Source: Myxococcales bacterium
GTDB taxonomy: Bacteria > Myxococcota_A > Polyangia > Polyangiales > Houyiibacteriaceae
DNA: 63,805 nucleotides
Direction: 5' to 3'
Assembly: GCA_019637115.1 (NCBI GenBank)
Contig: JAHBWH010000026.1
Span: 1-63,805 of the forward strand
The position numbers and the translations under genes were made by a program. Shown one piece after another: positions 40,784 to 48,936 of this stretch. The notes under the pieces were generated by a model. That model was not told the DNA's origin. It saw nothing but the letters and a program-made list of their open reading frames with translations, and did not search any database. Each line of letters opens with the position of its first letter. Within the stretch, counting starts at the first letter, position 1.

Positions 40784-42658
40784 ATGACTCCTCGCGACCC
40801 CACGACCTCGAGCGGAGCGCTTCGCACCGGGCGAGCCACGATCCTCGCGACCAGCCTGATGCTCTTCGGTTGCGGCACCGGCTGTGGCGCGAACGGCGCA
40901 TCCTCCGCGACGACGCAGCCGAGCACCGCGCGCGCTCCGGACCCCGTCGAGATCGAGGGGCCGACGGCGCCTCCGCCCGGCCGCACGCACACCCCGCCGC
41001 CTCGACGACGGCCAGTCGGCACGAACCTCGCGCCCCCGAGCTATTGGGGCGGCGCCTTCCCATTCGTCGATCTGATGAAGCACTCCGACGGCTGGATCTC
41101 CGGCTCGGAGGGCACGTGGAACGACGGCCGCTCGTTCGAGACCGACCCGCACGGGTGGCTGCGGCGGCTCGCGCCCGGACGGATCGCGCGGGTCTTCATC
41201 TTGGGGGGCGAGCACTGGCACCCCACGGGACGCTTCACCGTGCTCTACGAGGGCCGCGGCACCATCGAATACCGAGGCCGCGTCGAGGCGCTCCGGCGCG
41301 AGCCTGGTCGTGACACCTTCGTGCTCGCGGGCACCGACGGCCTCTACCTCGAGATCACCGCGGTCGACGCGAACGACCCGCTCCGCAACATCCGCGTCAT
41401 CGCGCCCGGCGGGCGATGCGATGACGACGTCACGTCCTATTGCACCGCCGACGCGGGCTGCGCGGGGCGCTGCGTCCCCTTCACCGAGAACTACGCCGAG
41501 CAACCCTTCCACCCGACCTTCTTGGAAGAGACGCAAGCGTTCTCGGTCGTGCGCTTCATGGACTGGCAGAACACCAACCGGGAGCGCACGCTCGACGACG
41601 CCGACGAGCTCCCGTCGCCTCGGCGATGGTCGGATCTGCCGACGCGCGAGAGCATGTCGTGGCGGCCAGTCCCCGTCGACGTGATGGTCGACCTCGCCAA
41701 CCAGCTCGGCGTCGACCCCTGGTTCGCGATGCCACACACGGCCGAGGACGAGCTCGTGGCCACCTTCGCCAGTCGCGTCGCCGCGCGGCTCGCGTCGGAC
41801 CGGAAGGTCTACGTCGAGTATACGAACGAGTACTGGAACGACATCTTCGACCAGCACCAGTGGATCAACGGTGAGGGGTGCAGGCGGCACTCGCGCAACC
41901 CCGGGCGCGACTGCGACCCAGACGGCAACGGCACGCTCTGCGAATACACGTCATGGAACGCGACCCAGGAGCGCTGCCTCGACTTCGGCCGGCGCTACTA
42001 CGCCGAGCGCACGGTCGAGATCGGGCGGATCTGGCGGGAGGCGTTCCGCAACGCGACCCCGGAGCGCGTGCGCCGCGTGATGGCCGGCCAGATCGGCGGG
42101 GCCGACTGGTGGATGCCGGAGTACCTCGAGCGCCAGGTCGACGGATCCCCCGCGCACACGCAGGTCGACGTCATGGCCGTAGCGCCCTATTTCGGCGGCG
42201 GCGAGCGCCGCGAACGGTCCGTGGACGAGATCTTCCGACGCATCCCGAACCGACGCCGCGACGGCGCGCCCGAGAACTTCTTCGAGATCCTCGTCGGTCC
42301 CGCGGACGCCCCGTACGGGGATGTCTTCCACTGGATTCAGAAGGACGTCGCGGCGCTGCGCGCGCGCGCTCCGAACGTCGAGTACGTGGCCTACGAAGGT
42401 GGCCAACACCTCCACAGCCACGACGAAGCGCAGATGGCGATGTTCACCCGCGCCAACCGCGATCCTCGGATGGAGGAGCTCTACTTCCAATACCTGACGA
42501 TGTGGAGAGTGCTGACGGACGACGCCCTCTTCGTGCACTTCAGGTCACCGAGCACTTGGGGAGCCTTCGGGACCTGGGGCTCGAAGGAGCGTCAAGGCCA
42601 GCCCTTGGCCGAGGCTCCCAAGCACCGCGCCCTCCTCCGCTACATCGAGACGGAGTGA
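40784..42658 (+). CDS. Lipoprotein with glycosidase-like (TIM-barrel) domain
   Basis: The protein has 624 residues. A lipobox (MLFGC) near residue 30 is followed by a Pro/Thr-rich linker. The large domain contains VYVEYTNEYWND (about 345-356) and YVAYEGGQHLH (about 535-545). A Glu after Asn-Glu and a second Glu about 190 residues later resemble the acid/base and nucleophile of clan A glycoside hydrolases, so I infer a glycan-degrading or trimming enzyme facing outward. Several Cys (CDDDVTSYC, CAGRC) suggest disulfides. Many exopolysaccharide loci carry such a hydrolase. The family number is not certain. GTG 40775 is an alternative start. Confidence 0.72.
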   Translation: MTPRDPTTSSGALRTGRATILATSLMLFGCGTGCGANGASSATTQPSTARAPDPVEIEGPTAPPPGRTHTPPPRRRPVGTNLAPPSYWGGAFPFVDLMKHSDGWISGSEGTWNDGRSFETDPHGWLRRLAPGRIARVFILGGEHWHPTGRFTVLYEGRGTIEYRGRVEALRREPGRDTFVLAGTDGLYLEITAVDANDPLRNIRVIAPGGRCDDDVTSYCTADAGCAGRCVPFTENYAEQPFHPTFLEETQAFSVVRFMDWQNTNRERTLDDADELPSPRRWSDLPTRESMSWRPVPVDVMVDLANQLGVDPWFAMPHTAEDELVATFASRVAARLASDRKVYVEYTNEYWNDIFDQHQWINGEGCRRHSRNPGRDCDPDGNGTLCEYTSWNATQERCLDFGRRYYAERTVEIGRIWREAFRNATPERVRRVMAGQIGGADWWMPEYLERQVDGSPAHTQVDVMAVAPYFGGGERRERSVDEIFRRIPNRRRDGAPENFFEILVGPADAPYGDVFHWIQKDVAALRARAPNVEYVAYEGGQHLHSHDEAQMAMFTRANRDPRMEELYFQYLTMWRVLTDDALFVHFRSPSTWGAFGTWGSKERQGQPLAEAPKHRALLRYIETE

Positions 42659-42734
42659 GGCGAGGCGGGGTCACACACGACCCCGCCGAGGTCGATCGAC
42701 TCGACCCGAGCGCAGGGCGTAGTACGCTCGTCTC

Positions 42735-43739
42735 GTGACTCGAGCCCGATTCCTCATGCTGCTCGGGGCGGTGGTCGCCTGCTCCTCCGCCCTCCCGCCC
42801 GGCCCCAGCGAGCCCGTCGACGACGCCGCTCCCGCCGGTGACGACGACGCGAGCGCGCCGCCTCCGCCGAGCGACGCGGGACCTCCGCCCGCGCTCTCGG
42901 GCCCGCTGGACCGCGCCCGGGTGTTCTTCATCGGCCACAGCCTGGTCAACCACGAGATGCCCGCGATGGTGGCGGGCCTCGCCCGCTCGGCGGGGCTCGA
43001 CTTCGACTACCAGACGCAGGTCATCAACGGCGCTCCGCTCCGCTGGAACTGGGACAACGCGCACCAAGGCGAGGGACGCCAGAGCCGGATCGGCAACGCG
43101 CGCGCCGAGCTCCCGAGCGGCCGCTTCGACGTCGTGATCATGACCGAGGGGATCCCCCTCGACGTCGACACCGTCCGCGCGGGTGGGAACTTCTTCCGGC
43201 TCGCCGTGGAGTCGAACCCGCAGACCCGCGTCTTCATGTACGAGACCTGGCACTCCCTCGTCTGGGAGGACGTCTACGACGTCTACAACCGCTACGAGCC
43301 GGACCGCGCCCTCCACATCCCCGGCCGCAACAGCTACGACTGGCGCGCGCTGCTCGACGATCTCCGGCCCGCGTGGACGCGGCGGATCGACGGGATCAAC
43401 ACCGAGAACCCGGCGGGTCTCCGCATGGCGATGGTCCCAGCCGGGAGCGCCGTCGCGCGCTTGGTGGACGAGATCGAGGCGGGGCGAGTGCCCGGAATCA
43501 GGTCTCGGCGCGACCTCTTCACCGACGACATCCACCTGAGCGATCTCGGCAACTACTTCGTCGCGCTCGTACAGTTCGCCACGATCTTCCGGCGCAGCCC
43601 CGAGGGGCTCACGACGAACCTCCAGGATCAGTGGGGCCGCGCGTTCCGCGCGCCGACCGCCGAACAAGCCGCGATCTTCCAGCGGGTCGCGTGGGAGCAC
43701 GTCTCGCGCGACCCTCGGGCCGGCGTCCGCGCCGACTGA
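42735..43739 (+). CDS. SGNH-hydrolase-like lipoprotein (paralogue 2)
   Basis: The 334-residue protein has a lipoprotein signal (LGAVVAC) and a Pro/Asp linker. The SGNH-like core has FFIGHSLVN (about 65-73) with the block I Ser and DDIHLSDLGNYFVALVQF (about 259-276) with the Asp-x-x-His pair. Relatedness to the protein at 35208 is clear from GHSLVN, TEGIP, FMYETWHS and FRRSPEGL. It probably acts on an ester-linked group of the exported glycan, but the substrate is not shown. GTG 42735 is the start, 77 bases after the glycosidase-like gene on the same strand. Confidence 0.75.
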   Translation: MTRARFLMLLGAVVACSSALPPGPSEPVDDAAPAGDDDASAPPPPSDAGPPPALSGPLDRARVFFIGHSLVNHEMPAMVAGLARSAGLDFDYQTQVINGAPLRWNWDNAHQGEGRQSRIGNARAELPSGRFDVVIMTEGIPLDVDTVRAGGNFFRLAVESNPQTRVFMYETWHSLVWEDVYDVYNRYEPDRALHIPGRNSYDWRALLDDLRPAWTRRIDGINTENPAGLRMAMVPAGSAVARLVDEIEAGRVPGIRSRRDLFTDDIHLSDLGNYFVALVQFATIFRRSPEGLTTNLQDQWGRAFRAPTAEQAAIFQRVAWEHVSRDPRAGVRAD

Positions 43740-43833
43740 CACGCACGCGCCCGGCAATTGATCTCCGGAACCAATCCGCGGTACCAAGCTCGGCGCCGCG
43801 ACACCACGCGTCCCCCGATCCCCCGAGAACCCC

Positions 43834-44691
43834 GTGGACCTCGCGAAAGTACGTGATGAATTTCCTCGCCTCCTCCGGCTCCTCGGGGGCGAGCACGGTG
43901 CCGAGGCGATGGAGTGGATGCGCACCCTGAGCGAGGGCCACCACGCGACCGCGTCCCCCCGCGTCGTCGCCGAAGCGACACGGCTCGGTTGGGTGGAGGG
44001 GAGCCCGCCGCGGGTGACGCCCCTCGGCCAACGGATCGGAGACTCGCTCCGCGAGTACCTCTACTGGGAAGAGCGCAACCGGCACCTCCCGCGGCGCGAC
44101 GACGTGCCCGAGCTCCGCGCCGAGACCTACCGCGGGGCGCGCGTCCTCGAGATCGGGAGCGGCTTCGGGTGCAACCTGATGCGCCTGCAGGAGTTCGCCG
44201 ACGAGGTCGTCGGCGTGGACATCGACCCGATCTACCTCGCGCTCGGGCCGGTGCTCGCGAACCTCGCAGGGGTGGAGGCACCGCGGACGCTGTGCGCGAG
44301 GGCCGAGAACCTCCCGTTCCCCGACGATCGCTTCGACGCCGTCCTCGTCATCGGCGCGCTCCAGTACATGGAGATCCCGGTCGCGCTGCGAGAGATCGCG
44401 CGGGTGCTCCGCCCGGGCGGCCAAGGCGTCTTCGTGCTCGGTCACCTGACGGGCTACCTGCACAGCGCGTTCGTCCCGAACGCGCGGCGCTCCCCGCGCG
44501 CGTTCGCGCGCGAGACGCGAGACCTGCTCGCGATGCTGACCTACCCGAAGCTCGGCCGACGGCTCTCGAAGCCCGGCTCGCCGGTCTACCCGACCCGGCG
44601 GCGCGCGACGCGCTACTTCGAAGAGGCGGGGCTCCGGCTCGAGGCGCTCCGCGACCTCCGAGACGAGACCGCGTACATCGTCCGCCGCTGA
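43834..44691 (+). CDS. SAM-dependent methyltransferase, class I
   Basis: The 285-residue protein has motif I ARVLEIGSGFGCNLM (about 103-117), the acidic residue of motif II in VVGVDIDPIYLAL, and the later FDAVLVIGALQYMEI and LRPGGQGVFVLGHL of Rossmann-fold methyltransferases. About 100 N-terminal residues precede the fold. The start is GTG 43834. It follows the glycan-modifying genes on the same strand and could methylate a sugar precursor or a repeat unit. The substrate is not visible from sequence. Confidence 0.85.
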   Translation: MDLAKVRDEFPRLLRLLGGEHGAEAMEWMRTLSEGHHATASPRVVAEATRLGWVEGSPPRVTPLGQRIGDSLREYLYWEERNRHLPRRDDVPELRAETYRGARVLEIGSGFGCNLMRLQEFADEVVGVDIDPIYLALGPVLANLAGVEAPRTLCARAENLPFPDDRFDAVLVIGALQYMEIPVALREIARVLRPGGQGVFVLGHLTGYLHSAFVPNARRSPRAFARETRDLLAMLTYPKLGRRLSKPGSPVYPTRRRATRYFEEAGLRLEALRDLRDETAYIVRR

Positions 44692-44697
44692 GCCCGC

Positions 44698-45723
44698 TCA
44701 GCCCGCGCGCCCCGTCAAGCCCGGCTGAAGGCCCGAGAAGCGGAGCGCCAACCGGGCGCGAGACAGCCTGCCGTCACGCCCGCGCGACGTCTCTGATTGA
44801 ATGTCGAAGCGCCGCAGCTCGTAGGCGCCGACGCTCGGCGGGTTTCGCCCCCAATCCGTCGTGACGCCGAGCACGTACCCCGCCCGTCGGACCACGTCAC
44901 GGACCCGCACGTCGTGATCGCCGTTCGGGTAGCAGAAGGTGTCCACGGCCGCGCCGAGCTCCTCGCGCAGCCGCGCTCGCGAACCGACGATCTCCGTCTC
45001 GAGGCGTGCGTCGTCGCACCGCGGCAAGATGGGATGCGTGCGCGTATGCGAGCCGATCTCGTGCCCCTCGGCGTGCAGCGTGCGCAGCTGATCCCACGAC
45101 ATCATCCCGTCCCAGGAGGGGCGCGCTCGACCCGCCTCCGACTCGACACGCTCGACCCACGCCTCTCGCTCGGAGGTCGACATCCGCTTCGCCTCCTCGA
45201 GCGCCACAGGCAGCGGTCGGTTCGCGAGCAGCGCGGCCGCTCGGGATGGATCACGGCGCCTCAACCCCTCGATCGCGAACCCGACGCGGTCGTGCCAGAG
45301 GGGGGCGTCCGCCTCGGTCGCGTCGACCGTCACGTAGAACGACGCCTTCACGCCGTGCTCGTCGAGCACGGGCTTGCCATACTCGAAGTTGTCTCGCTGA
45401 CCGTCGTCGAAAGTCACCGCCAGGAGCGGCCGCGCGGGGCGCTCGCCGAGGCGCATCCGACGGTGCGCGTCGCCGAGCGTGGTGACCGTGAAGTGCTCTC
45501 GGAAGAAGCGCAGGAAGAACGCGAGCTCCTCCGGCGTCACCACCAGCTCGGGGAAGGCGTATTGCGCGCGGAGCTCGGCGGGGAGCACGCGATGAAACGT
45601 CGCGATGACGAGCTCGCCGCGGCACGTACGCGAGGGCGCCGACACGCCGACGCGCCAAGCGACCTCCGCCAAGGTGTCTCGAACGATCGCTTTGGAGGCC
45701 CTCGTCAGTGCGCGCACGCTCAC
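44698..45723 (-). CDS. Polysaccharide deacetylase (NodB/CE4 family)
   Basis: The 341-residue protein contains the CE4 motifs: [17 protein letters not shown] (motif 1, metal-binding Asp), [14 protein letters not shown] (motif 2, His-x3-His) and FCYPNGDHD (motif 3). It probably removes N-acetyl groups from amino sugars of a glycan. No signal peptide is clear with the start used, GTG 45723, which overlaps the stop of the glutathione peroxidase gene (GTGA). It converges with the methyltransferase only seven bases away. It is the last polysaccharide-related gene of the central block. Confidence 0.9.
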   Translation of the reverse strand: MSVRALTRASKAIVRDTLAEVAWRVGVSAPSRTCRGELVIATFHRVLPAELRAQYAFPELVVTPEELAFFLRFFREHFTVTTLGDAHRRMRLGERPARPLLAVTFDDGQRDNFEYGKPVLDEHGVKASFYVTVDATEADAPLWHDRVGFAIEGLRRRDPSRAAALLANRPLPVALEEAKRMSTSEREAWVERVESEAGRARPSWDGMMSWDQLRTLHAEGHEIGSHTRTHPILPRCDDARLETEIVGSRARLREELGAAVDTFCYPNGDHDVRVRDVVRRAGYVLGVTTDWGRNPPSVGAYELRRFDIQSETSRGRDGRLSRARLALRFSGLQPGLTGRAG

Positions 45724-46211
45724 CCCCGCGACAGGAGCTTCTCGACGTCCTCGGCGATCGCCTCGGGCTTCGTGGTCGGCGCGTAGCGCTTGACCACTCG
45801 GCCCTCTCCGTCGACGAGGAACTTCGTGAAGTTCCACTTGATGCGCTCGCTGCCGAGCAGCCCGGGCGCCGACTTCTTCAGCTGGACGAAGAGCGGATGC
45901 GCCGTCTCCCCGTTCACGTCGACCTTCGCGTGCATCGGGAAGGTCACGCCGTAGTTCTTCTGGCAGAAGCCCGCGATCTCGTCGTTCGAGCCCGGGTCTT
46001 GGGCGCCGAACTGGTTGCACGGGAAGCCGAGGACGACGAAGCCCCGATCCTTGTAGCGCTGGTAGAGCTTCTCGAGCCCGTCGAGCTGGGGCGTGAACCC
46101 ACACTGGCTCGCGGTGTTCACGATCAGCGCCACCTTCCCCTCGAGGTGCTGGAGCGACGTCCTGTCCCCGTCGATCGTCTCGACCTCGGTGTCGTAGAGC
46201 GTGTTCGGCAT
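45720..46211 (-). CDS. Glutathione peroxidase family protein (Cys type)
   Basis: The 163-residue protein is a standard thiol peroxidase of the BtuE/BsaA type. It has [16 protein letters not shown] with the peroxidatic Cys (about 37), the second motif [12 protein letters not shown], and WNFTKFLVD near 127-135 with the Trp and Asn of the catalytic site. It reduces hydroperoxides, probably with thioredoxin rather than glutathione (family knowledge). Its stop overlaps the deacetylase start, so the two are coupled, though a functional link is not obvious. Confidence 0.95.
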   Translation of the reverse strand: MPNTLYDTEVETIDGDRTSLQHLEGKVALIVNTASQCGFTPQLDGLEKLYQRYKDRGFVVLGFPCNQFGAQDPGSNDEIAGFCQKNYGVTFPMHAKVDVNGETAHPLFVQLKKSAPGLLGSERIKWNFTKFLVDGEGRVVKRYAPTTKPEAIAEDVEKLLSRG

Positions 46212-46288
46212 GGCCAGACTCTTGAGGCTCCTTCGCTCGAGCGCAAGCGCCCGCGAGCGCCCCTCCCAAGGGTTCGTGCGCCTGGAGC

Positions 46289-46314
46289 GCGCGCTCGGAT
46301 CGCGCGCTCGGATC
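46289..46314 (+). repeat. Two tandem copies of a 13-base unit
   Basis: GCGCGCTCGGATC occurs twice head to tail in the 105-base gap between the glutathione peroxidase and sulfatase-like genes. No function is apparent. Confidence 0.6.
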
Positions 46315-46316
46315 GT

Positions 46317-48710
46317 TCAGATCGCGCCAGGAAACTGGTTCGTGCAGTCCATGTACCCGAGCGCCACGAGCTGCTGGCAGAGCTCGAGGTTCATCTCGGC
46401 GTCCTCGGCGACCATCCCCGGCCCGGCGCCGCCGTCCCCCTCGAGCCAGCGAGCGCGGTCGCGCGCGCCGAGCTGCTGGCCCGCGAGGACGCGGAGGTAG
46501 CGCATGGCGATGGGGTGCCGCGTGACGTCGAGGCGGTCGTTCCGCTCCCCCGGATCGCGCTCGAGGTCGAAGAGCACGTGCGTCAAGCTCGAGCGCAGCA
46601 CGAGCTTCCAGTCCATCCCGCGGATGACCCGCCGGTTCTCCTGGAAGTCGCTGAACGCGACCCAAGGGCCCGCGGGGGGCACGCCGCGCAAGAAGCCCAT
46701 CATCGAGCGCCCCTCGAAGACCGCCGGCACCGGCAGGCCGGCCGCCTCGAGCACCGTCGGGCCGACGTTCATCGTGCTGACCACCTGCGGCACCCGATGC
46801 CCCGCGCGCGCGCCGGCGGGCCAGCGCACGAGGAGCGGCACCCGGATGAGCTCCTGGAAGATCGAGTGCCCATGCCCCCAGCTGCCGTGATCCTCGAACT
46901 CCTCGCCGTGGTCGGAGGTGATGACGAAGATTGTGTCGTCGAGCATCTCGAGCTCGCGCAGGCGCTCGAGGAAGCGCCCGAAGTGCTCGTCGTGGTCGCT
47001 GATCTCGCCGTCGTAGAGCGCGCGCAGGCGGGTCTTGTCGCTGTCGGTGAAGACGATCCGCGGCGGGTTTCGCTTGGCGTCTTCGAGGAGCTGCGCGCTG
47101 CGTCGCTTGTTGCGCAGCGGTCCGTCGTAGTCCGGCCGCGCGTCGTAGCGGCGCAGGTGCTCGTCGGGTGGATCGTAGGGGACGTGCGGGTCGATCGTCT
47201 GCACGTAGAGGAAGAGGCGCTGGTCCGGATCCGCTTCGCGTTGCGCGGCGATCCAGGCGCCGGCCTCGCGGAAGACGTTGCTCGCGTCCGTGTTCCGCTG
47301 CTCGCGGATGTAGTTCGTGTAGTGGTCCCACCCCTGATCGAAGCCGAAGGCGCGCGAGACGTAGCCGTTCGCGATGAAGCTCCCCGTGCGAAAGCCGTGC
47401 TGCTGGAAGACCTCGCCGAGCGTGAGCGCGCTCTGCGGCAGCCGCGACGAGTCGTTCTTCGCGCCGTGCGTCGCCGGAAAGAGGCTCGTCAAGATCGAGG
47501 CGCAGGCGGGCTTGGTCCAGTTCTCGGGCGACTGCGCGCGCTCGAAGACGACGCCTTCGCGGGCGAAGCGCTCGAGCGCGGGTGTCTCGACCCGCGAGCG
47601 AGGCGCGTACGGGCGAAGCGCGTCCGCCCGCAGCGTGTCGATGACGAGCACGACGACGTGCTTCGCGTGCGGCACCTCCGCCGATCCGATCGCGGCGAGC
47701 TCGACCTCGGGCAGCGTCACGCGCAATTCGGAGAGACCCACCTCGCCCCCCTCGCTCTCGACGTCGAGCCGCACCAGCTTGCCCGCGACGCGGCCGAGGT
47801 CGAGCGCGGCTCGTTGCCACCCGCTGGTCGCCGGCTCGTCGAGCAGCTCGAGCGGCTCGCCGCCCTCCGCGGTCACCCGCACCCGCACCCGGGGCTCGCC
47901 GGCCAACGCGACGCGCCCGAAACGCAAGCGCACCTCCCCGAGATCGCTCGGGGGCACCTCGAGGTACCACGAGGCGCGTGTACCCGCGGGCAACCTCAGC
48001 CCCTCTCGCGCCGCGCCCGCGCTCACGATGGGGCCCGGGCGGAGGTCGGGCGGCGCCCACCCGGCCGCGCGCTCTCCGCGCTGCAGGTGGATCGAGGCGA
48101 CCTCGAAGGACACCTCCTCGCCCTCGTGCGAGCGCGTCGACGGCGCCCGGAGCAGGATCTGGTTGTCCCCTCGCCGCACCCGCTCGGCCGGCACGCTCAC
48201 GCGCCACTCGCCGAACCCACCCGAGGGCTCGCCGACCGGCGCCAGCTCCCCGAGTGCCTCACCGCCGTAGAACGCGAGGAGCGCCCCGCCCCCGACGTTT
48301 CGCGCGCGCACCCGGAGCGTGAGCGCGCTCGGCTCGCGGACGTCGAAGAAGAGCCTCCCGGAGCCGCTCAGGCGGGTGAAAGGCACGGCGTCAGCGCCCT
48401 CCCCTGCCACCCCGTCGCTCCCCCAGCCGCTGTTCCAGGTCCCGCTCGTGTGCTTGTGGTGGGCCCCGACCCCGAAGGGGATGAAGACTCCGTCGCGGTC
48501 GACGTCCGCGAGATGCGCGAGCCGGAGCAGGTCGAGGTGGGTGCGCCCCTCGAGGGGCGGCGGCTCCTCCGGCGCAGCCTCGGGAACGGCAGGCGCCTCC
48601 GCCGTGGCGGCGGCCTCGGGCTCCACCGTCGGCTCCTCGCGCGCGCTCGGCGCCTCCGAGCCGCAGGCCGCGCCGAGGAGCGCGAGGGCGAGCGGGATGC
48701 GGGCGTTCAT
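46317..48710 (-). CDS. Sulfatase-fold lipoprotein with N-terminal beta domains
   Basis: The protein has 797 residues. A lipobox (LALLGAAC) and an Ala/Glu/Pro linker precede about 300 residues that look like two carbohydrate-binding-type beta domains. The alkaline-phosphatase-superfamily domain starts at VVVLVIDTLRADAL (about 355) and ends with SDHGEEFEDHGSWGHGHS and its metal residues. At the position where sulfatases carry the Cys or Ser that becomes formylglycine (CxPxR), this protein reads TKPACAS, so Thr fills that place and Arg is missing. A formylglycine sulfatase is therefore unlikely; a Thr-using phosphotransferase or hydrolase is more plausible. ATG 48710 has AAGGAG upstream. Confidence 0.82.
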   Translation of the reverse strand: MNARIPLALALLGAACGSEAPSAREEPTVEPEAAATAEAPAVPEAAPEEPPPLEGRTHLDLLRLAHLADVDRDGVFIPFGVGAHHKHTSGTWNSGWGSDGVAGEGADAVPFTRLSGSGRLFFDVREPSALTLRVRARNVGGGALLAFYGGEALGELAPVGEPSGGFGEWRVSVPAERVRRGDNQILLRAPSTRSHEGEEVSFEVASIHLQRGERAAGWAPPDLRPGPIVSAGAAREGLRLPAGTRASWYLEVPPSDLGEVRLRFGRVALAGEPRVRVRVTAEGGEPLELLDEPATSGWQRAALDLGRVAGKLVRLDVESEGGEVGLSELRVTLPEVELAAIGSAEVPHAKHVVVLVIDTLRADALRPYAPRSRVETPALERFAREGVVFERAQSPENWTKPACASILTSLFPATHGAKNDSSRLPQSALTLGEVFQQHGFRTGSFIANGYVSRAFGFDQGWDHYTNYIREQRNTDASNVFREAGAWIAAQREADPDQRLFLYVQTIDPHVPYDPPDEHLRRYDARPDYDGPLRNKRRSAQLLEDAKRNPPRIVFTDSDKTRLRALYDGEISDHDEHFGRFLERLRELEMLDDTIFVITSDHGEEFEDHGSWGHGHSIFQELIRVPLLVRWPAGARAGHRVPQVVSTMNVGPTVLEAAGLPVPAVFEGRSMMGFLRGVPPAGPWVAFSDFQENRRVIRGMDWKLVLRSSLTHVLFDLERDPGERNDRLDVTRHPIAMRYLRVLAGQQLGARDRARWLEGDGGAGPGMVAEDAEMNLELCQQLVALGYMDCTNQFPGAI

Positions 48711-48936
48711 GGGACTCCTTCTCCGAGACATGCGGCCGATGGCGGCGGGACGATGAGCACTCTTCCGTGACGAGCGTGACACCCCGTCGGACCGGGGGGC
48801 AGTGTGCCGCATTCTCGAGGGGGGGGGACGAGGTGACGCTCGCGACCCGCAGGAACGACGCTCGCAACGCCCGCGCTTCCGAGCCGTTCGTCGTCGCGCC
48901 GAGAGCCTGCTACCGTGCCGCCCCGAGGTGTGGACG

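Noticed and set aside
46317-48710. Formylglycine-dependent sulfatase assignment
   Set aside because: The CxPxR or SxPxR signature is absent, so only the fold is claimed.
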